Of a DNA stretch of 17,133 bases, positions 6,099 through 14,919 are shown one piece after another. The position numbers were made by a program, and so were the translations under genes. Position 1 is the first letter of the stretch. The number at the start of each line of letters is the position of its first letter. The stretch lies in the NCBI GenBank assembly GCA_025351145.1, contig JANXWM010000435.1, forward strand, positions 1 to 17,133. Reading direction: 5' to 3'. The notes below the pieces were generated by a model, which was given only the letters and a program-made list of their open reading frames with translations, had not been told where the DNA came from and made no database searches. Source of the stretch: Chitinophagaceae bacterium (lineage in GTDB: Bacteria > Bacteroidota > Bacteroidia > Chitinophagales > Chitinophagaceae).

Positions 6099-6220
6099 TT
6101 GGTTCCCTGATGTAGCTTTTGTACTACTGTGAACTCAAATTCAGTTCCCTGATCTTTGGACCCTGGCATTTTGTTAGCGCGCTAAAGGCACAACACCTAA
6201 ATTATCAGTATCTTCAAAGC

Positions 6221-7549
6221 ATGACAGCAAGATCAAATAAGCTCAATCTCTTCGATCTGTCCATGATCGTGGTAAGCCTTGTTATCGGCATGGGTATTTT
6301 CAGGAACCCCGCCTCGGTAGCGGCCACATCGGGTAACAGCAGTATCTTTTTTTTAGTGTGGACCGTTGGCGGCCTAATTGCATTATGTGGCGCCCTCACT
6401 TATGCCGAGATCGGTTTGCGCCTGCCTTCGATGGGCGGTTATTATAAAGTATTCGCAGAATGTTACCACCCTGCTGTTGGCTTTACGGTAAATGCATTGA
6501 TACTGATCAGCAATGCAGCTTCACTTGCGGTGGTTGCGCTCATCGGGGCAGATTATGTAAGTGACCTGCTTTTCGGTCACCCTTCAGGCATTTTATTCAA
6601 TACGTCCATATCGATCATCGCTGTTGCATTATTTTACTGCGTGAACCTGATGGGTTTAAAGACCAGCAGCCGTACACAGAATGTACTCATCGTTATTAAA
6701 ATTGGATTGGTACTGCTTTTAATTGCCAGTATCTTCAAAGGAGTTGTTGTTGAGCCGCATGGTTATGAGGCCAATGCTCCCCTTTTTACACTGGCCGATA
6801 AAAATGGCTTCTCTTTATTTTTGATCTGCCTGATACCCGTCTGCTTTTCTTATGGCGGTTACCAACAAACGATAAATTTTGGCGCCGAGGTGAAAAGCAC
6901 GAAGATATTGTCGAAAGGGATTTTTATCGGCATCATCATTGTTGTTGGTTTGTACCTGCTCATCAATTATTCTTACACACAGGTGATTGGTTATGATAAG
7001 ATGAAAAATGCCAGCGCCATCGGTTCTCTTTTATGCGAGGCATGGTTTGGAAAGGCCGGTGGTAAAGTGTTTGACGGGCTTATGTTTTTATCCGTGCTGG
7101 CTTATGTTAATATTTTACTCATGAGCAACCCAAGGGTGATGTTCGCCATGAGTGAGGATAAAGTTTTTCCCAAGATATTCTCTTACCGTAGCCCAAAGAA
7201 CCAGGCATTAGTAGCCGGGCTAACCACTTTTGCTTTGATAACGATCATCATTACATTTTTTGGCAAAGGGGTGGATAATATTTTAAACTTCACCATGTTC
7301 TTAGACAGTATTGGCATGAGCACTTCTGCTGCTACCATTTTCATCCTGCGAAAGCGCCTGCAAAACCAGGAAATGATAACAGGGGCCTGGAATAAATTTA
7401 CTCCCCTGCTTGCTTCCTTTTTTGTTTTCAGTTATTTTATGGTGGCTGTTGGCGTAATAATAAAAGATCCTAAGGCTGCTGTAATAGGCGTTGGATTACT
7501 GGCGATATTACTGGCGATATATTATTTGTTTTATTTTAAGAAAAAATAA
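6221..7549 (+). CDS. APC-family amino-acid permease
   Basis: A protein of 442 residues that should carry an amino acid across the cytoplasmic membrane. The start at 6221 (MTARSNKLNLFDLSMIV) is chosen because the first helix and the APC glycine motif VIGMGIFRNP (about residues 21-30) begin right after it; the 34 residues upstream in frame look like translated spacer. About twelve hydrophobic segments can be followed, with the family stretch GGLIALCGALTYAEIGLRLPSMGGYY at about 51-76 (split by short loops). The substrate cannot be read from the sequence. The next gene, 56 nt downstream on the same strand, is a trans-sulfuration enzyme, so a sulfur amino acid or a related compound is a reasonable guess. 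Confidence 0.88.
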   Translation: MTARSNKLNLFDLSMIVVSLVIGMGIFRNPASVAATSGNSSIFFLVWTVGGLIALCGALTYAEIGLRLPSMGGYYKVFAECYHPAVGFTVNALILISNAASLAVVALIGADYVSDLLFGHPSGILFNTSISIIAVALFYCVNLMGLKTSSRTQNVLIVIKIGLVLLLIASIFKGVVVEPHGYEANAPLFTLADKNGFSLFLICLIPVCFSYGGYQQTINFGAEVKSTKILSKGIFIGIIIVVGLYLLINYSYTQVIGYDKMKNASAIGSLLCEAWFGKAGGKVFDGLMFLSVLAYVNILLMSNPRVMFAMSEDKVFPKIFSYRSPKNQALVAGLTTFALITIIITFFGKGVDNILNFTMFLDSIGMSTSAATIFILRKRLQNQEMITGAWNKFTPLLASFFVFSYFMVAVGVIIKDPKAAVIGVGLLAILLAIYYLFYFKKK

Positions 7550-7605
7550 CTCCATTCATCGCCGCCAGCTTAAACCAACGGCAATGAAAGTAAAAATCAT
7601 TTTAA

Positions 7606-8769
7606 ATGGATATCTCTTACATCCTCAATGAATTTGCCGAAGAAAGGGAAAATTATTTCAACGCCGTTTCTCCTCCCATCATGCAAACGAGCAATTTTGT
7701 GTTTGATACGGTGGAGGATATGCGAAAAGCTTTTGCGGATGAATATTCCACTTATTTATATAGCAGGGGAAGGAACCCAACAGTAGATATCTTAAGAAAA
7801 AAACTGGCTGCATTAGACGGTGCCGAAGACTGCCTTGTTTTTGGCAGTGGCGCTGCTGCGATATTTGCATCCGTACTGGCGAATGTAAAAATGGGCGACC
7901 ATATCGTATCCGTTGATCAGCCCTATAGCTGGGCGCAAAAAATGTTCAATGATATTTTACCAAGGTTTGGCGTAACCACAACATACATTGACGGAACAGC
8001 CATAGCGAATTTTGAAAGGGCCATCTTACCCAACACCACGGTCATTTACCTGGAGAGCCCTAACAGTTGGGACTATGCGCTGCAGGACCTTAAGGCAGTA
8101 GCCGATCTTGCCAGGGCAGCAGGTATTGTAACGATCATTGATAACAGTTACTGTACCCCGCTGTATCAAAGGCCTATTGAATACGGAATAGACCTGGTGA
8201 TGCAAACAGCCACTAAATATATCAGCGGCCATAGCGATACTTTAGGAGGTGTTTTAAGTGGCAGCAAAGAAATGATCGAGCGCATTTTTAACAGCGAGTA
8301 CATGAATATCGGCAGCGGCATACAACCTTTCAATGCCTGGTTGCTGATACGTGGCCTGCGCACTTTACCTGCAAGGCTCGATAGGATCAGTGCTTCTACC
8401 ATAAAGGTCGTTGACTATTTAAAGCGTCACCCCAAAGTAGAAAGCGTTATTTTTCCTTTTGACGAAACCTTTCCACAATATGCACTGGCAAAAAAACAAA
8501 TGAGTGGCGCTTGTGGCTTACTTACATTTATCATTAAGGCTGAAACAATAGCCAGGGTAGAAAAATTTTGTGAAGACCTGCAGCACATTTTCATGGCTGT
8601 AAGCTGGGGCGGGCACGAAAGCCTTATCATTCCCAAGTGTTCGGGCATACAACCTGCTGAATTTAACGCTTCCAATGCAACACACCGGATGTTGCGTTTA
8701 TACGTGGGGTTGGAAGACCCTGACTATTTAATAAAGGACCTGGAGCAGGCCTTTGCTAAAATGATGTAA
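7606..8769 (+). CDS. Cys/Met-metabolism PLP enzyme (trans-sulfuration family)
   Basis: A protein of 387 residues, family-typical length. The family includes cystathionine gamma-synthase, cystathionine beta- and gamma-lyase and methionine gamma-lyase. Visible PLP-site residues: Y52-x-R54 in YSRGRNPT, the phosphate loop GSGAAA at 80-85, D179 in IIDNSYCTP (pyridine nitrogen) and K204 in TATKYISGHSD (Schiff base). R362-free C-terminus aside, the late segment HRMLRLYVGLEDPDYLIKDL contains the substrate-carboxylate arginine and the usual VGLED motif. The common Y-GGT motif that stacks on PLP is replaced by PYSW (106-109), a divergence seen in less typical members. Which reaction it performs cannot be decided. 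It probably shares a transcript with the permease before it. Confidence 0.85.
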   Translation: MDISYILNEFAEERENYFNAVSPPIMQTSNFVFDTVEDMRKAFADEYSTYLYSRGRNPTVDILRKKLAALDGAEDCLVFGSGAAAIFASVLANVKMGDHIVSVDQPYSWAQKMFNDILPRFGVTTTYIDGTAIANFERAILPNTTVIYLESPNSWDYALQDLKAVADLARAAGIVTIIDNSYCTPLYQRPIEYGIDLVMQTATKYISGHSDTLGGVLSGSKEMIERIFNSEYMNIGSGIQPFNAWLLIRGLRTLPARLDRISASTIKVVDYLKRHPKVESVIFPFDETFPQYALAKKQMSGACGLLTFIIKAETIARVEKFCEDLQHIFMAVSWGGHESLIIPKCSGIQPAEFNASNATHRMLRLYVGLEDPDYLIKDLEQAFAKMM

Positions 8770-8818
8770 AATTTTACCGCCTGCCCTATCCTTTTTAGCT
8801 GGTTAACCACGGATGGTT

Positions 8819-8826
8819 TATTTTTG
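8819..8826 (+). promoter_or_regulatory. Possible -7 box before tolC-like gene
   Basis: TATTTTTG fits the Bacteroidota -7 consensus TAnnTTTG and would place transcription start at or very near the ATG at 8831, giving a leaderless message. No clear -33 TTG is seen at the right distance, so this is weak. Confidence 0.3.
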
Positions 8827-8830
8827 CCGC

Positions 8831-10255
8831 ATGCGATTTAAAATTCCCTTCTTTATTGCACTCCTCCTTACCTGTAGCACTGTAAAAGCCCAGAAAAAGT
8901 GGAGCCTGAAGGAATGCATAGAATATGCAATGGCCAATAATATTTCTGTTAAGCAAACCGACCTGCAAACGAAATTATCTGAGCTCCAATACAAGCAAAG
9001 TAAGTTGGGGCAATACCCTAACGTAAGTTTCAGTGGCGGCCCTGCTTATAACAGCGGCCGCAACCAGGACCCTACCAGCTTCAGCCTTATTACGCAAAGT
9101 TATATATCCGCCAATCTGCAATTGCAAAGCAGTGCGGAGATATTCAACTGGTACAGCAAAAAAAATACGATCGCGGCCAATCAATGGGAATTGATGGCAG
9201 CAAAAGCAAATACCGATAAATTAAAAACCGACATCGCTTTAACTGTCGCCAATGCATACCTGCAAATACTGCTGGCAAAGGAACAGGAAAAGATTGCAGG
9301 CGTGCAATTGCAGCAATCACAATCGCAATTAAGCAATACACGGAAATTAGTGGATGAGGGCGCTTTACCCGAATTAAATGCATCAGAACTGGAAGCGCAG
9401 GTAGCAAGGGACAGCGCTACATTTATCAGCGCAAGAGGGAATACGGAACAAAGCATATTGTCTTTAAAATCTTACATGCCTATCGATGCCGCAGCAGCCT
9501 TTGAGATCGATACACCTCCGGTAGAATTGATCCCGGTGGAAAAGATCAGCGACCTGCAACCCGAAAACGTTTATGCATCAGCGATGGCCAATATGCCACA
9601 GCAACGGGTAAACGATTTTAAATTAAAGGCAGTTAAAAAAAGTTCGGCTGCAGCAAAAGCCGGAATGTACCCTACCATATCTGTTTACGGAAGCCTTGGC
9701 AGCGGGTTTAACAGCCGCGCAAAAGAAGTTACGGGGTCATCGATCGTGAATACCCCATTTGGCACTGTAAATGTGAGTGGTACCGATTACAGTGTTTTTG
9801 CACCTTTTACCAATTATGATTATTCCAAAACAGCCCTGTTGCGGCAGTTGAATGAGAACTTCAGGCAGTCGGTGGGACTAAGCCTCAGCGTTCCCATTTT
9901 CAATGGCGGCAGCTTGCGCACTGCATTCGAAAGAAGCAAGATCAATATCAGGAACCAGGAATTACAAAAAGAACTCGATGACCAGAAATTAAAGCAGGAT
10001 ATTTACCAGGCTTACAATGCAGCCATGGTGGCCATGGAAAAATTCAATGCCGGTAAGAAAAGCCTGCAAACAGCCGAACGCAGTTTTTCTTTTGCACAAA
10101 AACGCTATGATGTGGGAATGCTTACCACGCTTGACCTGATCACCAACCAGAATAATTTATTCAGGGCAAAATTGGAGAACGCACTGAACCAGTTTGATTA
10201 TGTTTTTAAGATGAAAGTATTGGAGTTTTATAAGGGGCAGGGATTAAAATTATAG
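8831..10255 (+). CDS. TolC-family outer-membrane efflux protein
   Basis: A protein of 474 residues. The start at 8831 (MRFKIPFFIALLLTCSTVKAQ) puts a clean signal peptide first; a start at 8813 would add six residues ahead of it. The mature part opens with WSLKECIEYAMANN, the characteristic first helix of TolC/OEP proteins, and then shows two matching halves of long helices (YKQSKLGQYPNVSFSGG near 50-65, and AAKAGMYPTISVYGSLGSGF near 277-296). The membrane strands follow each half. The C-terminal segment FSFAQKRYDVGMLTTLDLI is the family's second repeat motif. It should form a trimeric outer-membrane channel working with the membrane-fusion protein encoded 115 nt downstream. Confidence 0.92.
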   Translation: MRFKIPFFIALLLTCSTVKAQKKWSLKECIEYAMANNISVKQTDLQTKLSELQYKQSKLGQYPNVSFSGGPAYNSGRNQDPTSFSLITQSYISANLQLQSSAEIFNWYSKKNTIAANQWELMAAKANTDKLKTDIALTVANAYLQILLAKEQEKIAGVQLQQSQSQLSNTRKLVDEGALPELNASELEAQVARDSATFISARGNTEQSILSLKSYMPIDAAAAFEIDTPPVELIPVEKISDLQPENVYASAMANMPQQRVNDFKLKAVKKSSAAAKAGMYPTISVYGSLGSGFNSRAKEVTGSSIVNTPFGTVNVSGTDYSVFAPFTNYDYSKTALLRQLNENFRQSVGLSLSVPIFNGGSLRTAFERSKINIRNQELQKELDDQKLKQDIYQAYNAAMVAMEKFNAGKKSLQTAERSFSFAQKRYDVGMLTTLDLITNQNNLFRAKLENALNQFDYVFKMKVLEFYKGQGLKL

Positions 10256-10303
10256 CTCCGCTGCCCTTAAAAGGGGCCTAGCAGTGTTGAGGGAAGTGTT
10301 ACC

Positions 10304-10320
10304 GCACAAGCGTGCGACGC
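10304..10320 (-). repeat. REP-like palindrome, copy 2
   Basis: Contains the hairpin CGCAC-AAGC-GTGCG (10303-10316). Its inverse complement matches 16 of 17 bases of 4374-4390. It lies in the 115-nt spacer between the TolC-type and membrane-fusion genes. Confidence 0.6.
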
Positions 10321-10370
10321 CACTGAGGTTGAATAAAGATCAAATGTTGGTTACAAAATAAATTTACAAT

Positions 10371-11723
10371 ATGAAGAAGTCCACAAAATGGGTGCTGGCA
10401 GGGCTGGGAGTATTGATTGTAGTGCTGGTGATATTTTTTAAGGCCGGCAACGATGATGGCATTAAAGTAACTGCAGAAAAAGCGCAGAAGCGCACCATTA
10501 CGGAACTGGTTAATGCCAGCGGTAAGATATACCCGGAAATTGAAGTTAAAGTGAGCCCGGATATCAGCGGTGAGATCACCGAATTAATGGTGCAGGAAGG
10601 CGATTCGGTAAAAAAGGGCCAGGTGCTTGCGCGTATCTATGCCGATATCTATAACATTCAACGCGACCAGGCAGCGAGTGGCGTAGAGCAGAGCCAGGCA
10701 CAGGTTGCCAACTCACAGGCAGCATTAGACGCTTTGAATGCTCAGATGGAACAGGCGCAACGTACCTATGATATGCAGAAGAAATTATTTGATGATAAAG
10801 TGATCAGCCGTAATGAATTCAACGTGGCGGAATCTGCATTGAGGAGCAGCAAAGCCAATTACAATGCAGCATTACAGGGCATTCGCAGCGGACAAGCTAG
10901 TGTAAAAAGTGCCAGGTCGAATCTCGAAAAAGCCGATAAGGATCTTGGCCGAACGATCGTTGTGTCGCCCATGGATGGCGTGGTAAGTTTGCTGAATGTA
11001 AAAAAAGGGGAACGTGTGGTAGGAAGTAACCTGATGAGTGGAACAGAGATCTTACGCATCGCAGACATGGCCAAAATTGAAGTGCGGGTTGATGTAGGCG
11101 AAAATGATGTGCCAAAAGTAAAGCAAGGTGATACCGCGCTTGTGGAAGTGGATGCATACAACAACAGGAAATTCAAAGGCATCGTTACACAGATAGCCAG
11201 CAGTAATAATGGCGCTGCATCGCAAAATGCGTTGACCAGTTCTTCCAATGATGTAACACAATATAAAGTGTATATCCGTTTATTACCCGAAAGCTATACC
11301 GACCTGGTGGGAAAAGGCTCTTTTCCCTTTCGGCCTGGAATGAGTGCCAGTGCAGATATACAGACAAAGACACATGTTGATGTATTGAGCGTTCCCATTA
11401 ATGCCGTAACCACGCGTGATAAAAATGACAGCACAAATTCAAAAAAAGACGCAAAGAAAACTGATGATCCGAATAATGTAAAAACTGCCGCAGCATTATT
11501 GGATGACCTGGAAGTAGTGGTATTTGTAAAAGATTCGGCTGATAAGGTAAGAAAAGTGAAAGTGAAAACCGATATCCAGGATATCACTAATATTGAAATA
11601 ACAGAAGGCCTGCATGAAGGTGATATGGTGATCACCGGGCCGTACGACGTAGTTAGCAAAACACTTAAAATAAAAGATAAAGTGAAAGTGGTGGATAAGA
11701 AGGACCTTTTTGATAAAAAGTAA
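10371..11723 (+). CDS. Periplasmic adaptor (HlyD/MacA-type membrane-fusion protein)
   Basis: A protein of 450 residues. An N-terminal membrane anchor covers about 7-24. VSPDISGEITELMVQEGDSVKKGQVLARI (about 60-88, in parts) is the first half of the lipoyl-like hairpin domain. A long coiled coil with many Gln, Ala and Glu residues runs from about 90 to 185, and VVSPMDGVVSLLNVKKGERV (about 198-217) is the second lipoyl half. Beta-barrel and membrane-proximal domains follow. Near 345-375 a charged Lys/Asp/Asn linker (TRDKNDSTNSKKDAKKTDD) extends the membrane-proximal domain compared with E. coli MacA. Such adaptors link an inner-membrane ABC or RND pump to TolC. The pump gene that normally follows is not here. 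Confidence 0.9.
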   Translation: MKKSTKWVLAGLGVLIVVLVIFFKAGNDDGIKVTAEKAQKRTITELVNASGKIYPEIEVKVSPDISGEITELMVQEGDSVKKGQVLARIYADIYNIQRDQAASGVEQSQAQVANSQAALDALNAQMEQAQRTYDMQKKLFDDKVISRNEFNVAESALRSSKANYNAALQGIRSGQASVKSARSNLEKADKDLGRTIVVSPMDGVVSLLNVKKGERVVGSNLMSGTEILRIADMAKIEVRVDVGENDVPKVKQGDTALVEVDAYNNRKFKGIVTQIASSNNGAASQNALTSSSNDVTQYKVYIRLLPESYTDLVGKGSFPFRPGMSASADIQTKTHVDVLSVPINAVTTRDKNDSTNSKKDAKKTDDPNNVKTAAALLDDLEVVVFVKDSADKVRKVKVKTDIQDITNIEITEGLHEGDMVITGPYDVVSKTLKIKDKVKVVDKKDLFDKK

Positions 11724-11780
11724 TCATCCGATCATCATTAATCAACAATTTTTTAGCACCCCGGCAAAGAAAACCAATCA

Positions 11781-14183
11781 TTGAAGCAAAAATTTATTCT
11801 TACAGGCTGTTTGTTTTTTTTTACTTTATTTGGAATTGCGCAGAGAAAAACAACCCTGCAGGTATCTTTGTTATCTGCCAAAAACGATTCCCTTAATGAC
11901 CTTAGCGTGCAGGTTTATCGCTTACCCGATACGCTGTTGGTTCAATCGCAGGTAGCACATAACAATAAAGTTGGTTTTACTGTAAAGGTTTTTTCCAAAT
12001 TACTCGTCCGGGTTTCAGGGATAGGATTTGAAAATGCAGAAAGATCAATTGGCATAACTGATAAACCGGTTAGCATTTCCTTTTTACTGAAAAGGAATGT
12101 AAAGGGAATGGCCAATGTAGTGGTAGTTTCCAAAAAACCATTGGTAAAACAAGAAGATGACAAGACGATTGTTGACGCAGAAGTATTGGCCAACAGTAGT
12201 ACCAATGCGTATGAAGTATTGGAAAAAACACCCGGTACCATCGTTGACCAGGATGGCAACGTGTATTTGAACAGCATGACGCCGGCAACCGTTTACATCA
12301 ACGGCCGCGAAATGAAATTAAGTAGTGAAGACCTTGCTTCCCTGCTAAAAAGTTTACCGGCGGGCAGTGTAAGTAAGATCGAAATATTACGTAACCCCTC
12401 AGCAAAATATGATGCAGCCAGCAGCGGCGGTATCGTAAACATTGTTTTAAAGAAAGGGGTAAAACTGGGCAGCAATGGTAGTTTGAATGCAGGTTATTTC
12501 CAGGGGGTATATGCTACACAAACAGCCGGCTTCAACATCAATAAAAGTGCAGGAAAGATCAACAGCTATTTGAGTTACCAGTTCACGGGTAGAAAGAATT
12601 ATGAAGAATTAAATACAGACAGGTTGGTTAAAACAGATTCATCCCTACTTTCACAAAGATCATTTACAACTTACCCTTCTGTAAATAATTACCTGGGTGC
12701 CGGTATCGATATCGCCTTTACCAAAAAATTCAATATTGGTTATGACCTAAGGTTGAGTAATAATAACGGCAGTAGCAGCGCCACCAGCCCCATCACTATT
12801 TATAATGATCTTACACAAGCCATATTGGGGCAAAACCGATCGGACATCAATAACACAAACAACACTTTATTCATCGCCAATAATATTTCGTCGAAATATA
12901 AAATTGATTCGCTGGGTAGCGAATGGACAGCAGAATTCGATCACAATTATTTCAGGAGCAGCAATAACCAGGCCTATGATAATTATTATTACCTGCCGGC
13001 AAAACCAACAGTGGCCGGGGATGGCGAGAACAAGAGCACTAAAAACATCTTTACCCTGCAAACCGACCTTATACGTAAGTTCCCTAAAAAGTTAACGCTC
13101 GAAACCGGCATCAAGGGAACCATCAGCAATAGTAATAACAGTGCCGTTTATTTTACCCAAAGCGGTGCAGGCCCAAGCCAGCCCGATCCTTACCAGACAA
13201 ACACATTCAAATACAAGGAAGTCATCGGCGCTGCCTATTTGCAGGTAGCCAAAACATTTTATGGCTTTACGCTAAAGCCGGGCTTGCGTTTAGAAACAAC
13301 CAATATCAATGGAAGGCAACTGATCCCTAAAGACACCATTTTATCCATCAAGCGCACAGATCTTTTTCCTTATGTTTACCTGCGCCATAATTTATTTAAG
13401 ATGTTTGGAGTTGGCCTGGTGGGAAATGCAATTTATCGCCGCAGCATTAAACGGCCTTATTATGAGATACTAAATCCTTATCCAAAATATGTTGACCAAT
13501 ACCTGTTTGATGTTGGCAATCCTAAATTGCGCCCGCAGTTTACCACCAACTATGAGTTAAATGTAACTTTTAATGATTTTCCTGTGCTGGCTTTTGGCAT
13601 TAACCAGACAAAAGATGTTTTCACTAACGTTACTTACCAGGATGATATTACAAAGATCACTTACCGCACGTATGATAATCTGGGTAAGAGCAAAGAATTT
13701 TATTCCAGGGTCCTTGCCGGCATTCCGCCCGGGGGAAAATATTTTTTTTACATTGGCGCTCAATATAATTATAATGAATATGAAGGCCTTTATGAGAACC
13801 AGCCATTAAATTATAAGCATGGCAGCTGGCTATTTTTCATGTTCCAGGAATTTAAAGCTTCAAAAACATTGACAGTGAATGCGCAGGGTTTTATGCGCAC
13901 AAAGGCCCTGCAGGGTTTTTATGAGCTGAATACTTTTGGCGGGCTATTCCTTTCGGCCAATAAAAGCATATTGAAGAAAAAAATGAACGTCATTCTATCA
14001 GTAAATGATGCGTTGCAAACCAACCATGTTTCCTTTAGTTTGAATCAGGGTGATGTAAATGCAAAAGGTTCCAGGATAAATGATACAAGGAGGCTGGGTA
14101 TCACATTGCGGTATAATTTTGGGTTGAGTAAACCAAAGGAGAACAAGGAATTTGGAGCCCCCGTTGATACAAAAGAAAATTAA
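11781..14183 (+). CDS. PF14905-type outer-membrane barrel protein (TonB-receptor-like)
   Basis: A protein of 800 residues. It starts at TTG (11781): no in-frame ATG precedes the signal peptide MKQKFILTGCLFFFTLFGIAQ, so TTG is well supported. Residues about 22-115 form a short beta-rich N-terminal domain, in the place of the usual carboxypeptidase-like domain. The plug spans about 118-230, with YEVLEKTPGTIVDQDGNVY, VYINGREMKLSSEDLASLL and the IEILRNPSAKYDAASSGGIVNI signature (split here). The remainder is a large barrel with alternating strands. The ligand is unknown; this subgroup of Bacteroidota receptors is usually unassigned. It follows the adaptor gene by 57 nt on the same strand, and ends 16 nt from the convergent nucleotidyltransferase gene. 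Confidence 0.88.
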   Translation: MKQKFILTGCLFFFTLFGIAQRKTTLQVSLLSAKNDSLNDLSVQVYRLPDTLLVQSQVAHNNKVGFTVKVFSKLLVRVSGIGFENAERSIGITDKPVSISFLLKRNVKGMANVVVVSKKPLVKQEDDKTIVDAEVLANSSTNAYEVLEKTPGTIVDQDGNVYLNSMTPATVYINGREMKLSSEDLASLLKSLPAGSVSKIEILRNPSAKYDAASSGGIVNIVLKKGVKLGSNGSLNAGYFQGVYATQTAGFNINKSAGKINSYLSYQFTGRKNYEELNTDRLVKTDSSLLSQRSFTTYPSVNNYLGAGIDIAFTKKFNIGYDLRLSNNNGSSSATSPITIYNDLTQAILGQNRSDINNTNNTLFIANNISSKYKIDSLGSEWTAEFDHNYFRSSNNQAYDNYYYLPAKPTVAGDGENKSTKNIFTLQTDLIRKFPKKLTLETGIKGTISNSNNSAVYFTQSGAGPSQPDPYQTNTFKYKEVIGAAYLQVAKTFYGFTLKPGLRLETTNINGRQLIPKDTILSIKRTDLFPYVYLRHNLFKMFGVGLVGNAIYRRSIKRPYYEILNPYPKYVDQYLFDVGNPKLRPQFTTNYELNVTFNDFPVLAFGINQTKDVFTNVTYQDDITKITYRTYDNLGKSKEFYSRVLAGIPPGGKYFFYIGAQYNYNEYEGLYENQPLNYKHGSWLFFMFQEFKASKTLTVNAQGFMRTKALQGFYELNTFGGLFLSANKSILKKKMNVILSVNDALQTNHVSFSLNQGDVNAKGSRINDTRRLGITLRYNFGLSKPKENKEFGAPVDTKEN

Positions 14184-14199
14184 CGGCGGCACCCACTAT

Positions 14200-14919
14200 T
14201 TAGGGATCAAATAGTTTTTCTGCAATAGCCACTGTTTCCGGTTTACCAACATCAACGAATTTATCACCGGAATGATCATAACCCATTATGAGGTTATCTT
14301 TTGCAAGATCGAGATAGGCTTCCGTCAATGAGAATTTTCCCTGCTGTTTTATCAAAGAAAATATTTCGGGTTGAAATACCACTACACAGCTATAGGCTTT
14401 TTGAATTAAGCCGGGCTTATCAACAGCTAATTTTTGTTCTCCCGTATTTGTATTTCTCCAGCCGCATAAACGATCATCCTCATCAAATAAAAAATAGCGT
14501 GAGGTGGCCCTGCCGGTAACTCCAAAAGAAACCAATGGCTTATGCTGATGATGAAATTCAATAAGTTTGTATATATCGATATCAGTAAGGATATCTACAT
14601 TCAATGTAAGAAATGGTTCATCATTATCAAGTAAAGGCCTTGCTTTTAGTAAGCCGCCCCCGGTTTCAAGCAGTTGATCCCTTTCATCACTGATGGTGAT
14701 ATTACTTCCCCATCCCTTGTTTATTTTTATCGCTTCAATGACCTGGCCGGCAAAATGATGCACATTTACAACTACATCTGTAATATGAAACTGCTGCAGG
14801 AATTCAATATTTCTTTGTAATAAGGATTTGCCATTTACCAATGCAAGCGCCTTGGGATGCCTATCCGTCCAGGGTTTAAACCGGGTGCCTAATCCAGCAG
14901 AAAATATCATTGCTTTCAT
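14200..14919 (-). CDS. MurU-like nucleotidyltransferase
   Basis: A protein of 239 residues in the sugar-1-phosphate nucleotidyltransferase family. The signature GLGTRFKPWTDRHPKALALVNGK at residues 9-31 (in two overlapping parts) binds the nucleotide. E85-T-G-G-G contacts base and sugar, and D109 in LTLNVDI is the metal-binding aspartate. Size and the neighbouring AmgK-type kinase fit MurU, which makes UDP-MurNAc from MurNAc-1-phosphate in peptidoglycan recycling; a mannose-1-phosphate or other sugar donor is possible. The start codon overlaps the kinase stop by 4 nt (ATGA), so the two are translationally coupled. Confidence 0.85.
   Translation of the reverse strand: MKAMIFSAGLGTRFKPWTDRHPKALALVNGKSLLQRNIEFLQQFHITDVVVNVHHFAGQVIEAIKINKGWGSNITISDERDQLLETGGGLLKARPLLDNDEPFLTLNVDILTDIDIYKLIEFHHQHKPLVSFGVTGRATSRYFLFDEDDRLCGWRNTNTGEQKLAVDKPGLIQKAYSCVVVFQPEIFSLIKQQGKFSLTEAYLDLAKDNLIMGYDHSGDKFVDVGKPETVAIAEKLFDP

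Larger units (their letters stand above)
5873..6220. other. 348-nt intergenic region with two strong hairpins
   Basis: This divergent spacer lies between the CCCHGKC gene (minus) and the permease (plus). It contains an AT hairpin at 6030-6057 and a GC hairpin at 6070-6098, described separately, and a direct repeat GTTCCCTGAT at 6102-6111 and 6144-6153. GATCTTTG at 6151-6158 is one base away from the Bacteroidota -7 box and could serve the permease. No gene is supported here. Confidence 0.5.

Noticed and set aside
5984..6169. Minus-strand ORF of 61 residues in the permease spacer
   Set aside because: It reads straight through both hairpins and its lysine/phenylalanine-rich middle is translated A/T runs; more likely repeat than gene.
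6119..6220. 34-residue upstream extension of the permease
   Set aside because: The stretch is unlike APC N-termini and lies in spacer with a promoter-like box; start moved to 6221.
10859..11659. Minus-strand ORFs opposite the adaptor gene
   Set aside because: Shadows of a well-supported plus-strand coding region with full domain structure.
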